DNA from: Cobetia marina
GTDB lineage: Bacteria > Pseudomonadota > Gammaproteobacteria > Pseudomonadales > Halomonadaceae
Direction: 5' to 3'
DNA length: 64,000 nt
NCBI RefSeq assembly: GCF_001720485.1
Contig: NZ_CP017114.1
Span: 2,852,001-2,916,000, forward strand
Made by a program: the position numbers and the translations under genes
The notes under the pieces: model-generated
Databases searched by the model: none
Told to the model about the DNA's origin: nothing
Seen by the model: the letters and a program-made list of their open reading frames with translations, nothing else
In this document: positions 47,262 to 56,988 of the stretch, one piece after another
Position numbering within the stretch: the stretch's first letter is position 1
How the letters are laid out: each line of letters opens with the position of its first letter

Positions 47262-48143
47262 CTACTGAGAGCCGCCCTGCGAATCCTTGAAGAAGCGGAA
47301 GAATTCGCTATCCGGCTGGATGACCATCATGTTGCCATCACCCTTGAAGCTGTCGCGATAGGCCTGCAGCGAGCGATAGAAGCGGAAGAACTCCAGATCC
47401 GCCCCGTAGGCCGAAGCGTAGATGGCGGCCGCTGATGCGTCCCCCTCACCACGCAGGGTCTGCGCCTGCTCTTCAGCCTGTGCAAGCAATACCGAACGAC
47501 GGCGGTCCGCATTGGCCTGGATCTTCTCGGCCTGCTCCTGACCCTGGGCACGATATTCACGTGCCTCACGCTGACGCTCGGTCTTCATGCGCTCATAGAC
47601 CGCCTGAGAGACTTCGTCCGGCAGGTCGATGCGCTTGACGCGGATATCGAGAATCGACACCCCCAGTTCCTTGCGCATCACCGCGTCGAGCTCTTCGGTG
47701 GGCTTCTTCATCAGCGCATCACGCTGTTCGGAGATGATCTGTACCAACTCGAGCTTGCCGAACTCGTTACGCAGACTCTCGTCGACACGCGGCGCGATCA
47801 GACGCTCTGCCATCTGCTCATCACCGGACGTCGCCTCGTAGTAGCGCTTCGGGTCGATGATCTTCCACTTGACGAAGGAGTCGACGATGACCGCCTTCTT
47901 CTCGCGGGTCAGATAACGGCTCGCCTGGGCATCCAGTGTCAACACGCGCGTATCGAAGGTACGAATCGTGTTGTAGACCGGCAACTTGAAATGCAGGCCC
48001 GGCTGGATGTTGTCTTCCACCACCTCACCAAACTTGAGCTTGATGGCGCGCTGGGTCTCATCGATCGTGTAGAGGCTGTTGCTGGCGAACCAGGCAACGA
48101 CGGCCAGACCCGCCACGGCCATCAGTGAGCGATTGTTGATCAT
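47262..48143 (-). CDS. hflC: FtsH protease modulator HflC
   Basis: A 293-residue SPFH (band 7) protein with one N-terminal membrane helix (about residues 6-25). The pattern YTIDETQRAIKLKFGEV, FVKWKIIDPKRYYEATSGDE, FGKLELVQIISEQRD and a long AEEQAQTLRGEGDASAAAIYA coiled region is that of E. coli HflC (334). With HflK it forms a large periplasmic-side cage around FtsH and controls access of membrane substrates. The start overlaps the hflK stop by four bases (ATGA), with GGGAGG upstream. Confidence 0.95.
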   Translation of the reverse strand: MINNRSLMAVAGLAVVAWFASNSLYTIDETQRAIKLKFGEVVEDNIQPGLHFKLPVYNTIRTFDTRVLTLDAQASRYLTREKKAVIVDSFVKWKIIDPKRYYEATSGDEQMAERLIAPRVDESLRNEFGKLELVQIISEQRDALMKKPTEELDAVMRKELGVSILDIRVKRIDLPDEVSQAVYERMKTERQREAREYRAQGQEQAEKIQANADRRRSVLLAQAEEQAQTLRGEGDASAAAIYASAYGADLEFFRFYRSLQAYRDSFKGDGNMMVIQPDSEFFRFFKDSQGGSQ

Positions 48144-49372
48144 TGACGACCCTCCCGACGAATGCTGTTGCTGCTGTCATTGCTGCTCTGGCTGCTGCGG
48201 CCGAGAGCGTCGCTCGCCTGTCGGGACACGCGATCCAACTCACTGCGACTCATGCCACTGGCATCCTCGGACGTGGCATTGGACTTGCCAGCCAGCTTGT
48301 CCAACGGCAGGTACATGAGGGAGTTGCCGTTCTCGACATCCACCAGCACCTTGTTGGTCTTGCCGAGCACTTCCCCCATGGTCTCGAGGTACATGCGCTC
48401 GCGGATGATCTCCGGTGCCTTCTGGTACTCGGTCAGCAGGGAAGTGAAGCGATTGGCCTCACCCTGGGACTTGGCCACCACCGACTCCTTGTACCCTTCG
48501 GCTTCCTCGATGATGCGCTGCGCCTGACCTTGAGCCGCCGGGAGAATCGAGTTCTCGTAGGCCAATGCCTGGTTGATCGTGCGCTGACGATCCTCACGAG
48601 CCTTGATGACGTCATCGAAGGAATCCTGGACCGCTGCCGGCGCCGACGTGGACTCGACGTTGATGGTCTGCAATGTCAGACCCACGCCATAGTTGTCCAG
48701 GTAGGACTGCAGACGCGACTTGACGTTGCTGGCCAGCAGCTCACGCCCGGAGGTCAGGATGTCATTCATGTCGGCGCTGCCGACTTCATGACGCAATGCA
48801 GAGTCCATGGCGTTCTCGAGGCTGACCTCAGGAGCACGCACATTGAGCAGGAAGTCACGCGGGTTGGATACCTGATACTGGACGGACATCTGCACTTCGA
48901 CGATGTTCTCGTCCTGCGTCAGCATCGACTTGGTCTGGGAGAGCGAGCGCACCTTGGTGACGTTGATCTCGCGAACGTCATCGATGATCGGCGGATTCCA
49001 GTGCAGACCCGGGCCGACGATGTCGTTGTACTTGCCGAAGCGAAGCACCACGCCACGTTCGGACTGATCGACCAGATAGAAACCGGAAGCCGCCCAGATG
49101 GCGACCAGCACCACCCCGATGATGCCCGGCAGGGCAAAGGCATTGGTGCTGCCACCACTGCCGCCGTTGCCGCCCCCGCTGCCGCCACGACGCTTGCGGC
49201 CGTTGCCCAGCATGCCGTTGAGCTTGTCCTGGAACTTCTTCAGCGCTTCGTCGAGGTCGGGCGGTCCACCGTTGCCACCGCCGTTGCCTCCACCCCCTTT
49301 CTTGTCCCCGTTGCGGCCACCGCCACTCCAGGGGTCATGCTGGTTGCCGCCACCCGGCTCATTCCAAGCCAT
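48140..49372 (-). CDS. hflK: FtsH protease modulator HflK
   Basis: A 410-residue SPFH protein (E. coli 419). The first 75 residues are Gly/Asn-rich (MAWNEPGGGNQHDPWSGGG). A membrane helix (about 79-100) leads to VDQSERGVVLRFGKYNDIVGPGLHW and the band-7 domain, with QTINVESTSAPAAVQDSFDDV and a coiled segment rich in Glu and Ala. It is the partner of HflC. GGAG lies 7 bases before ATG 49372; the long upstream open frame is non-coding. The tail is Ser/Asn-rich. Confidence 0.95.
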   Translation of the reverse strand: MAWNEPGGGNQHDPWSGGGRNGDKKGGGGNGGGNGGPPDLDEALKKFQDKLNGMLGNGRKRRGGSGGGNGGSGGSTNAFALPGIIGVVLVAIWAASGFYLVDQSERGVVLRFGKYNDIVGPGLHWNPPIIDDVREINVTKVRSLSQTKSMLTQDENIVEVQMSVQYQVSNPRDFLLNVRAPEVSLENAMDSALRHEVGSADMNDILTSGRELLASNVKSRLQSYLDNYGVGLTLQTINVESTSAPAAVQDSFDDVIKAREDRQRTINQALAYENSILPAAQGQAQRIIEEAEGYKESVVAKSQGEANRFTSLLTEYQKAPEIIRERMYLETMGEVLGKTNKVLVDVENGNSLMYLPLDKLAGKSNATSEDASGMSRSELDRVSRQASDALGRSSQSSNDSSNSIRREGRQ

Positions 49373-49659
49373 ACGTCGTCTCCACTCAGTCGATGTTCCG
49401 CTCGTCGTTATGATGACGCCGCCCATGCCGGCTTTCGTTGCCGGGAATCGTCCCCGGCAATTGATGACCGGTTCTTTGCTATGACACGGCGGCGCGCCCC
49501 TTGCGGGAGAAGGCCATGGCCCTGCCTGACAACCATCCTCTGCCAGGCGGCATCCGACAATCCCTTCACGTCGAATGCCTGTTGCTCGCTGCACGTCACT
49601 ATCCGTGCAAGGGCATCTGCATCAGGTACCTGCAGACGCCAGATGACGCAATCACTGCG

Positions 49660-51030
49660 TCAGGACTTGTGCGTCACCGAGAGGCGATGCTTCTCGGCGC
49701 GCTCGGCAGACAGCTCACGCTGCCAGGCCTCACGATCATCATGCTCGCCCCCGAGGTAGGCCTCGGGAGATTCCCCAAGATGCGACAACAGCTGGAGAAA
49801 GTCGCGCTTCTCGAGACGAATGTCCATCAACGCATTGCCCTGCTCGTCATACGCTTCACTCTTGACGGCATCCAGCTCATGCAGACCGGCACGCAGGCGT
49901 GACTTCTCCGGCCCCAGCGTCAGACGGGTCGAGATGACATTGTCTGACAGCAGCTCGGAGAAGGCCTGCATCAGCAGATCCAGCCCCTTGCCGTCACGCG
50001 CCGACAACCATACGACCAGCGGACGCCCGAAGCCGTCGCGCTCGATGCGCGGCGCCATGTCGAGGCGATCGACCTTGTTCATGACCAGCAGGCGTGGCAC
50101 GTCACCGGCCTCAATCTCGTTGAGCACCTCGTTGACCTGCTCGGTATTGCGATCATTTTCCGGGTCAGCCGCATCGATGACGTGCACCAGCAGGTCCGCC
50201 TCGGCGGCTTCCTGCAGGGTGGCCTGGAACGCTTCCACCAGCTTGTGCGGCAGGTGCCGAATGAAGCCGACGGTATCCGCAAGCACCGCAGGGCCCACGT
50301 CTTCCAGCTCCAGACGGCGCAGCGTCGGGTCGAGCGTGGCGAACAGCTGATCCGCCGCATAGACCTCAGAGGTGGTCAGCGCATTGAACAGCGTCGACTT
50401 GCCGGCGTTGGTATAGCCGACCAGTGACAGGCTGGGGATCTCGGCACGTGCCCGAGCACGGCGGTTCTGATCGCGCTGCTTGTGCACCTTCTCGAGCCGC
50501 TTGTGGATCGACTTGATCCGGGCACGCAGCAGACGACGGTCAGTCTCGAGCTGGGTTTCCCCCGGGCCACGCAGACCGATACCGCCCTTCTGACGCTCAA
50601 GGTGGGTCCAGCCACGCACCAGGCGGGTGGACATGTACTCGAGCTGAGCGAGCTCCACCTGCAGCTTGCCCTCGTGGGTACGCGCGCGCTGGGCAAAGAT
50701 GTCGAGGATCAGACCGGTACGGTCGATCACGCGACACTGGAGCGAACCTTCAAGGTTGCGCTGCTGGGAAGGGCTCAATGAATGGTTGAAGATCACAAGC
50801 TCGGCTTGGTGCTCGGCCAGGGCCTCACGCACTTCCTCAAGCTTGCCTTCTCCGATGAACGTACGGGAGTCAGGGCGGGGCCGGCTACCCTCGATGAGGG
50901 TGGCCGGCACGGCGCCTGCCGAACGTACGAGTTCGAGGAGCTCACCGGCATCCTCGCGTTCTTTTTCGTCCCGGAAATTGACATGGACCAGGACGGCCGT
51001 TTCACCGGCTTCGGGTCGTTCGAAGAACAA
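49660..51030 (-). CDS. hflX: Ribosome-associated GTPase HflX
   Basis: A 456-residue GTPase (E. coli 426). The N-terminal HflX domain shows RPDSRTFIGEGKLEE and FNHSLSPSQQRNLE. A linker with GIGLRGPGETQLETDRR leads to the G domain: G1 VGYTNAGKSTLFN, G3 DTVGFIRHLP, G4 NKVDRLD. HflX splits stalled 70S ribosomes after heat or other stress. Translation starts at TTG 51030 with GAGG 6 bases upstream, 15 bases after hfq. A TTG start is unusual for this gene and may lower its output compared with hfq. Confidence 0.95.
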   Translation of the reverse strand: MFFERPEAGETAVLVHVNFRDEKEREDAGELLELVRSAGAVPATLIEGSRPRPDSRTFIGEGKLEEVREALAEHQAELVIFNHSLSPSQQRNLEGSLQCRVIDRTGLILDIFAQRARTHEGKLQVELAQLEYMSTRLVRGWTHLERQKGGIGLRGPGETQLETDRRLLRARIKSIHKRLEKVHKQRDQNRRARARAEIPSLSLVGYTNAGKSTLFNALTTSEVYAADQLFATLDPTLRRLELEDVGPAVLADTVGFIRHLPHKLVEAFQATLQEAAEADLLVHVIDAADPENDRNTEQVNEVLNEIEAGDVPRLLVMNKVDRLDMAPRIERDGFGRPLVVWLSARDGKGLDLLMQAFSELLSDNVISTRLTLGPEKSRLRAGLHELDAVKSEAYDEQGNALMDIRLEKRDFLQLLSHLGESPEAYLGGEHDDREAWQRELSAERAEKHRLSVTHKS

Positions 51031-51045
51031 TCAGCGCCTCGGATT

Positions 51046-51294
51046 TCAGCTTTCTGTGGAGGGCACGGTCGCATCCTGGGCCGGCAGGCGCACATTGCGC
51101 GAGGGCACCACGGTTGAGATAGCGTGCTTGTAAACCATCTGGGAGACGGTATTGCGCAGCAGGATGACGAATTGATCGAAGGATTCGATCTGGCCCTGCA
51201 GCTTGATGCCGTTGACCAGGAAGATCGAGACCGGAATACGTTCCTTGCGCAGGATGTTCAGGTACGGGTCCTGGAGTGATTGACCTTTGGACAT
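51046..51294 (-). CDS. hfq: RNA chaperone Hfq
   Basis: An 82-residue Sm-like protein with both motifs intact: [21 protein letters not shown] (Sm1 side) and VYKHAIST (Sm2, YKHA). It forms a hexamer that pairs small RNAs with messages. The C-terminal tail is short (about 15 residues) compared with E. coli (102 aa), as in Pseudomonas. It sits between miaA and hflX as in most gammaproteobacteria. Confidence 0.98.
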   Translation of the reverse strand: MSKGQSLQDPYLNILRKERIPVSIFLVNGIKLQGQIESFDQFVILLRNTVSQMVYKHAISTVVPSRNVRLPAQDATVPSTES

Positions 51295-51409
51295 GTGACT
51301 CTCCGTAAAAAATGTCTCGTTCGAGGCAAGTATGGTTATGTTCGCCAGCGCTCCGGGTTGCCCTCTTTGGGGGGCTTCACGGGCGCGGGTCGTGACAGCT
51401 CATGTTACG

Positions 51410-52393
51410 CTAAGTGCTGGTCTGGCGCACGATTTTCAAGGTTTCACTGTAAGGATTTACACCCATGGAATCCACGTGGTGAATCCCCTTCCAGCTACGC
51501 AGCCAGGTCAATTGACGCTTGGCGAGCTGGCGGGTGGCAATGATGCCACGCTCACGCATCTCGTCACGCGTCAGATGCCCCTCCAGATAATCCCACACCT
51601 GACGATAGCCGACACAGCGTATCGAGGGCAGCCCGGGGTGCAGCTCCGGGCGAGCCTTCAGCGCTTCGACCTCGCCAATCAGGCCCTGTTCCAGCATCTG
51701 GTCAAAACGCGTCTCGATACGTTCATGTAACACGGCTCTGTCATGGGGCGCCAGTGCGATCGGGATCGGCCGGAACGGAAGCTCGGCTTCCGGCTGCTCC
51801 GCGAGCAGCTCCGTCATCGAGCGCCCGCTCAACAGACAGACTTCCAGCGCACGTGTCAGACGCTGCGGGTCCGAGGGCCGGATCCTCTCGGCGCTCGCCG
51901 GATCCAGCCTGGCAAGCTGCGCATGCAGCGCCGGCAGCCCTTCGTCTCTGGCGCGTGCTTCCAGCTGTTCACGCAGCGCGGGATCCGCCGCCGGCAGCTC
52001 CGCCACACCTTCCAGCAGCCGCTTGAAGTACATCATGGTGCCGCCGACCAGCAGCGGCATCTTGCCGCGGGACTGGATCTCGGCGATATGCGCCAGTGCA
52101 TCGCGACGAAACTCCGCTGCCGAATAGCTCTCCAGCGGGTCCAGGAAGTCAATCAACCGGTGCGGCGCCCGCGCCAGCTCTTCGGCGCTGGGCTTGGCGG
52201 TCCCGATGTCCATGCCACGATAGATCAGCGCGGAATCGACGCTCACCAGCTCCGCCCCCTGCTCCTCGTGCCAGCGGATGGCCAGGTCCGTCTTGCCGGA
52301 GGCTGTCGGCCCCATCAACAGCATGACGGGCGGTTTGTCAGCCATCTCATGCGCGGCACGGGGGGAAATGTCGGGGGATTGCGTCTGGGTCAT
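51410..52393 (-). CDS. miaA: tRNA dimethylallyltransferase
   Basis: A 327-residue enzyme. The P-loop is [35 protein letters not shown] and [23 protein letters not shown] follow. [15 protein letters not shown] and the tRNA-binding [13 protein letters not shown] complete the pattern. It adds an isopentenyl group to A37 of tRNAs reading UNN codons. ATG 52393 follows AGGTC; ATG 52345 (MADKPPV) is an alternative closer to the family start. The gap to mutL is 60 bases. Confidence 0.97.
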   Translation of the reverse strand: MTQTQSPDISPRAAHEMADKPPVMLLMGPTASGKTDLAIRWHEEQGAELVSVDSALIYRGMDIGTAKPSAEELARAPHRLIDFLDPLESYSAAEFRRDALAHIAEIQSRGKMPLLVGGTMMYFKRLLEGVAELPAADPALREQLEARARDEGLPALHAQLARLDPASAERIRPSDPQRLTRALEVCLLSGRSMTELLAEQPEAELPFRPIPIALAPHDRAVLHERIETRFDQMLEQGLIGEVEALKARPELHPGLPSIRCVGYRQVWDYLEGHLTRDEMRERGIIATRQLAKRQLTWLRSWKGIHHVDSMGVNPYSETLKIVRQTST

Positions 52394-52453
52394 GACCTAT
52401 TGTCTGGGCTAGGAGGTGAATCAAGGGTGAACCACTGTCGATACCGGGCAGAC

Positions 52454-54730
52454 TTACTGCCCGCGCAGGAACAGCTTGTCGAGTTCATTCATGGAAAGTT
52501 CGGTCCAGGTAGGACGGCCATGATTGCACTGACCGGAGCGCTCGGTGCGCTCCATGTCTCGCAGCAGGGCATTCATCTCGGGGACCGTCAGACGACGATT
52601 GGCCCGCACGCTGCCCCGACAGGCCATGTCCGCGAGCAGCTCATTCATGTGAGCTTCCATGCGATCGCTGCGGCCGTAACGCTCGAGATCCTCCAGCATG
52701 CCGCGCACCAGTGGCTCGACATCGGCATTGCCGAGCACCACCGGCACCTGTCGCACCAGCAGGGTTTCCGGTCCGGCGGCGTCCAGCTCGACACCCAGAC
52801 GCGTGAATGCCTCGGATTCGCGCTCGAAGGTACCCATCTCGCGCGAACTGACGGCAAGTGACACCGGCACCAGCAGCGGCTGGGCCTCCAGATGACCGCC
52901 GCCATGCACATGGCGCTTCATGCGCTCGTAGGTGATGCGCTCATGGGCGGCGTGCATGTCGACCATCACCAGTCCACGCGAGGTCTGCGACAGGATGTAG
53001 ACCCCGTGCAGCTGCGCGATGGCGTAGCCCAGCGGTGGCGTATCATCCTCGGCGCTCTGGGCTGGCAGGCCACGCATCACGATGTCAGAGGCGACAGGCG
53101 TGGGGCCGTCAGCGGACACATTCTCTGCCGGGACTCCCGACGATGGCTCCGCTGACGGTGCCGAGACCTGCCAACCGGCGGAAGATTCGCTGATACCGGC
53201 CGGTGCGTCATCCTCACCTTGGCGCATCCCTTCGCCCAGGGTGACACGCGGGGCGCGTCGCGCCTCGCGCTCGGCACTGGCGATGGCGGCAAGGTCGCGA
53301 GCAGCGCCATGCTCAAGCGTCGTGCCCGCTGGCCCGCCACCCGGCGTCAGCAGATGGTCTTCGCTGGGATGCAACGCACGATAGCCGGCCATGAACTGAC
53401 GCACCCGCTCAGCACTCAGGCGCTCGCTGGAGCGGCCATCTCCGGCCGGCGGCAGCTGTGACGATGGCTTCCAGGACGCGGCAGCGCCTGACGGCTCACC
53501 TGCAGCGGCTGACTGATCCTTCCCGGCCGACGCACCACCACCAGGGGATGACTGCGCTGACGCACCATGCTCCTGCGCATCCTGCTCCTGACGCCCGAGA
53601 CGCATGCCCTGCTGCTGCCAGCCGGGATCCTCCTCCTTCTCCTGGCCCTCGATACCGGTGGGCGCGGCGCTGTTGTCACCGGGGCGCACCTCGGCCAGTG
53701 CCTTGTGCAGGCTGGAGAACAGGAAGTCGTGCACCAGGCGTCCGTCGCGGAAGCGCACTTCGTGCTTGGTGGGGTGAACGTTGACATCCACCACCGTGGG
53801 GTCCAGCTCCAGATAGAGCACGAACACCGGATGCCGGCCGTGGAACAGCACGTCGCGATAGGCCTGACGCACGGCATGCGCGACCAGACGGTCACGCACC
53901 ACGCGGCCATTGACGAAGAAATACTGCTGGTCCGCCTGGGCACGCGAATGCGTCGGCAAGCCGACCCAGCCGGAGAGACGCAAGCCGGAGGCCTCGATAT
54001 CCAGATGCAGCGCATGCTCGAGGAAGTTGCGGCCCAGCAGTGCGCCGATCCGTCGCTCCACCGTCAGCGTGTCCTCGCCGGCACGCAGCTGATGCACCAC
54101 CTTCTGGTTGTGGCGCAACGTCCAGCCGATGTCGTGACGCGACAGCGCGAGACGCCGGAAGCTTTCCTCGACATGGCCGAATTCGGTCTTCTCGGTACGC
54201 ATGAACTTGCGACGCGCCGGCGTATTGAAGAACAGGTCACGCACGGCCACGCTGGTGCCACGCGGATGGGGCGCCGGCGAGACACGCGGCGACATCTCAC
54301 GGCCTTCCGCCACCACCCGCCAGCCATTGGCGGGCTCATCTGAGACGTTCGAGAACAGCTCCAAGCGCGAGACCGAGCTGATCGAGGCCAATGCCTCCCC
54401 TCGAAAGCCGAGACTCGCCACTCCTTCCAGGTCATCAAGGCTCTCGATCTTGCTGGTCGCGTGACGTGACAGGGCCAGCGGCAGATCCTCCTCGGTGATG
54501 CCGCAGCCGTTGTCACGCACGCGAATCAGCCGCGCACCGCCGCCTTCCAGTTCCAACTCGATGCGCGTACTGCCGGCATCGATGGCGTTCTCGACCAGCT
54601 CCTTGACCACGGAGGCCGGTCGCTCCACCACCTCGCCCGCCGCGATCTGGTTGGCAAGACGCGGATTGAGGATGCGGATACGCCGCTCACGTGTTTCAGC
54701 GACATCCGTATCAGATGGCTCGACGGACAT
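52454..54730 (-). CDS. mutL: DNA mismatch repair protein MutL, endonuclease type
   Basis: A 758-residue protein, longer than E. coli MutL (615). The N-terminal GHKL ATPase has [34 protein letters not shown] and [17 protein letters not shown] linker of about 215 residues (about 350-565) is rich in Gly, Ser, Ala, Gln and Glu. The C-terminal domain carries [12 protein letters not shown] (fits DQHA-x2-E-x4-E except M for Q), ACR and CNHGRP. These motifs mark the metal-dependent nicking MutL of species without MutH. AGGAG precedes ATG 54730. Confidence 0.95.
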   Translation of the reverse strand: MSVEPSDTDVAETRERRIRILNPRLANQIAAGEVVERPASVVKELVENAIDAGSTRIELELEGGGARLIRVRDNGCGITEEDLPLALSRHATSKIESLDDLEGVASLGFRGEALASISSVSRLELFSNVSDEPANGWRVVAEGREMSPRVSPAPHPRGTSVAVRDLFFNTPARRKFMRTEKTEFGHVEESFRRLALSRHDIGWTLRHNQKVVHQLRAGEDTLTVERRIGALLGRNFLEHALHLDIEASGLRLSGWVGLPTHSRAQADQQYFFVNGRVVRDRLVAHAVRQAYRDVLFHGRHPVFVLYLELDPTVVDVNVHPTKHEVRFRDGRLVHDFLFSSLHKALAEVRPGDNSAAPTGIEGQEKEEDPGWQQQGMRLGRQEQDAQEHGASAQSSPGGGASAGKDQSAAAGEPSGAAASWKPSSQLPPAGDGRSSERLSAERVRQFMAGYRALHPSEDHLLTPGGGPAGTTLEHGAARDLAAIASAEREARRAPRVTLGEGMRQGEDDAPAGISESSAGWQVSAPSAEPSSGVPAENVSADGPTPVASDIVMRGLPAQSAEDDTPPLGYAIAQLHGVYILSQTSRGLVMVDMHAAHERITYERMKRHVHGGGHLEAQPLLVPVSLAVSSREMGTFERESEAFTRLGVELDAAGPETLLVRQVPVVLGNADVEPLVRGMLEDLERYGRSDRMEAHMNELLADMACRGSVRANRRLTVPEMNALLRDMERTERSGQCNHGRPTWTELSMNELDKLFLRGQ

Positions 54731-54925
54731 GGAAGAACTCCTGATTATGCATGCGTAGAGGGCGTCTCTCTGAAAACGACACTGCCCGCCGACCCGGCCT
54801 CTCCGTGCGGCGAGCACGCAAGAGCCGGGGCTGCGGACAGTCGACGGGCTTCATGCCCGGTGGATAGCGTGCTCGGGCCGCCACGCCCGCCTGCCGCCAC
54901 ATCGAAGGAACAGGCGGCCTGACAC

Positions 54926-56338
54926 TCAGCCGCGCGGAATCTTGAGCACCTGACCGACGCGGACCGTGTCCCCGCTCATGCCATTGGCCTGCTTCAGCGC
55001 GGCCATGCTCACGTTGTGACGCTGTGCGACTTCCGACAGCGTATCGCCACTCTTGACGCGATACTCGCCACCGTTGCCGCCTCGTGCCTGGCTGCGTCGC
55101 CATGCCAGCAGGCTGGCAGGCGGCGGATTGCGCTCGAAGTGACTCTGGATACCCGAGAAGATCGAGCGCGCCAGCTTTTCCTGATAGGCGCCACTGTTGA
55201 GGTTGCGCTCTTCCTGGGGATTGGAGATGAAGCCCGTCTCCACCAGCAGAGACGGGATGTCCGGCGACTTGAGCACCACGAACCCGGCCTGCTCCACCTG
55301 ACGCTTGTGCAGCGAGTTGATGCGGCCCAGATTGGCCAGCACGCCGCTGCCTGCCGCCAATGAATCATTGAGCGTGGCGGTCATGGTCAGATCCAGCAGC
55401 ACGCCGCGCAGCATCTCATCCTTGTCATTCAGGCTGAGGTTGCCATCCACGCCGCCGATCAGGTCAGCACGGTTCTCGGTGGCCGCCAGCCAGCGGGCGG
55501 TCTCTGAGGTGGCGCCTCGGCTGGAAAGCGCAAAGACCGAGCTGCCATGCGGCCGCGGACTGTTGAAGGCGTCGGCGTGCACCGAGACGAAGAAGTCTGC
55601 CTTCTGCTCACGCGCGATCTCGGTACGCTTGCGCAGCGGGATGTAGTAATCGCTGTTGCGGGTCAGGATGGCCTTGAAGCCGGGCTGCTCGTCGAACATG
55701 CGCTTGAGACGCTTGCCGATCTTGAGCACCACATCCTTCTCCTTGGTGCCGCTCGGGCCGCTGGCGCCCGGGTCCTCACCGCCGTGACCGGGGTCAATGG
55801 CGATGATGATATCGCGCTTGGGATGCGTCGCCGCCTTGCTGCTCGGCAGCGGCGCGGCAGGCTCGCCCTTCAGCTTGCGCTTGGCTGCCGCCTGCTCCTG
55901 CTCGCGGATACGGGCTTCGATCGGGTCAATGGGATTCTCGACCGCAGACTCGCCCGGGAACTCGAGATCCACCACCAGACGGTTGCCGTACTTGTCGTTC
56001 GGCGCCAGCGTGAAGTCCTTGGGATTGACCTGGCGCGTCAGATCCAGCACGACCCGCAGGGCATCGTCCTGTCGTCCGGTACGGATCGCCTTGATGGCAC
56101 TGCCTTCCAGATCCAGCGCATCGAGCTTGCGCTTCACCGCGTTGCTGGCCACCTCGCTTGCCGCGAGGTCGATCACCAGACGCCGAGGATTGTCGAGGCT
56201 GAAGATGTTGGCACTGGCTGCGCTATCGAGATCGAACACCAGCCGCGTGTGGTCCGGCGCGGTCCACAACCGCAGATTCTCGACCTTGGCGGCCAGCGCC
56301 TGGGGAGCGAGCGCGAGACTTGCCAGCGAGCACATCAC
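54926..56338 (-). CDS. N-acetylmuramoyl-L-alanine amidase with AMIN and LysM domains (AmiB/AmiC type)
   Basis: A protein of at least 470 residues. An AMIN domain comes first (VENLRLWTAPDHTRLVFDLDS, residues about 18-130). The zinc amidase follows (IIIAIDPGHGGEDPGASG, FFVSVHADAFNSP, SLLVETGFISNPQEE, residues about 175-405), and then a C-terminal LysM repeat (YRVKSGDTLSEVAQRHNVSM). It cleaves septal peptidoglycan in the periplasm. The readable start at 56338 (GTG, then ATG) gives a signal peptide with no basic n-region. An ATG at 56370 would supply MRGLRRCLAGG but is one base out of frame across a G7 tract. Confidence 0.9.
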   Translation of the reverse strand: MMCSLASLALAPQALAAKVENLRLWTAPDHTRLVFDLDSAASANIFSLDNPRRLVIDLAASEVASNAVKRKLDALDLEGSAIKAIRTGRQDDALRVVLDLTRQVNPKDFTLAPNDKYGNRLVVDLEFPGESAVENPIDPIEARIREQEQAAAKRKLKGEPAAPLPSSKAATHPKRDIIIAIDPGHGGEDPGASGPSGTKEKDVVLKIGKRLKRMFDEQPGFKAILTRNSDYYIPLRKRTEIAREQKADFFVSVHADAFNSPRPHGSSVFALSSRGATSETARWLAATENRADLIGGVDGNLSLNDKDEMLRGVLLDLTMTATLNDSLAAGSGVLANLGRINSLHKRQVEQAGFVVLKSPDIPSLLVETGFISNPQEERNLNSGAYQEKLARSIFSGIQSHFERNPPPASLLAWRRSQARGGNGGEYRVKSGDTLSEVAQRHNVSMAALKQANGMSGDTVRVGQVLKIPRG

Positions 56339-56502
56339 CCCCCCGCCAGGCAGCGACGTAGACCGCGCATCATGCGCAGGCGAGAGGATTGGGGCGCAGT
56401 TTCAGGCATCGGAAAGGGTGACTCGAACAGAAGGAACATGGATGAATATAGCGAAGGATGACCAGACGCAGCCACGAAGATGATACGGCACGTCAGGCGC
56501 CA

Positions 56503-56988
56503 TCATGCCTGAGAGGCGCGTCGCTCGGCCAGTGCCTCAAGCCAACCCTCTCCTCGCGGTGTGAGGGCATGCAACTCGGCCTCGCGGCCCTGCTCGGCGA
56601 CGGACAACGTCACGCGCAGGTCCGGCACCGGCAGGAAGCCCTGACCACAGCTTGGCCACTCGATCAGCGCCAGGCTGCCATCGGCAAGCAGGTCTCGCCC
56701 GCCGATGAACTCAAGCTCCTCCGGGTCAGCCAGCCGGTAGAGATCGAAATGATTGATGTGCCATTCGCCGCCCTCGGGACGTGGCAACACATAGGGCTCC
56801 ACCAGGGTATAGGTCGGACTCTTCACCGCCCCCTCATGCCCGTAGGCACGAAGCACGCCACGCGTGAGAGTCGTCTTGCCGGCCCCCAGCTCACCTTCCA
56901 GGAACACCAGCCCGCGGCCGGCAAGGACGTCGCCCAGCTGGCTGCCAAAGGCAACCTGGGCATTTTCATCAGACAGGAGTATGCGCAT
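56503..56988 (-). CDS. tsaE: tRNA threonylcarbamoyladenosine biosynthesis ATPase TsaE
   Basis: A 161-residue P-loop protein: FLEGELGAGKTTLTRG (Walker A, about residues 30-45), VKSPTYTLVEPY, INHFDLYRLADPEELEFIG and LIEWPSCG. TsaE works with TsaB and TsaD to make t6A at position 37 of tRNAs. ATG 56988 lies 20 bases inside the end of nnr, so translation is coupled. The residues after 150 are shorter and less conserved. Confidence 0.95.
   Translation of the reverse strand: MRILLSDENAQVAFGSQLGDVLAGRGLVFLEGELGAGKTTLTRGVLRAYGHEGAVKSPTYTLVEPYVLPRPEGGEWHINHFDLYRLADPEELEFIGGRDLLADGSLALIEWPSCGQGFLPVPDLRVTLSVAEQGREAELHALTPRGEGWLEALAERRASQA

Noticed and set aside
48143-49759. 538-codon plus-strand frame opposite hflK
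   Set aside because: Antisense shadow. The minus strand encodes HflK with family features.
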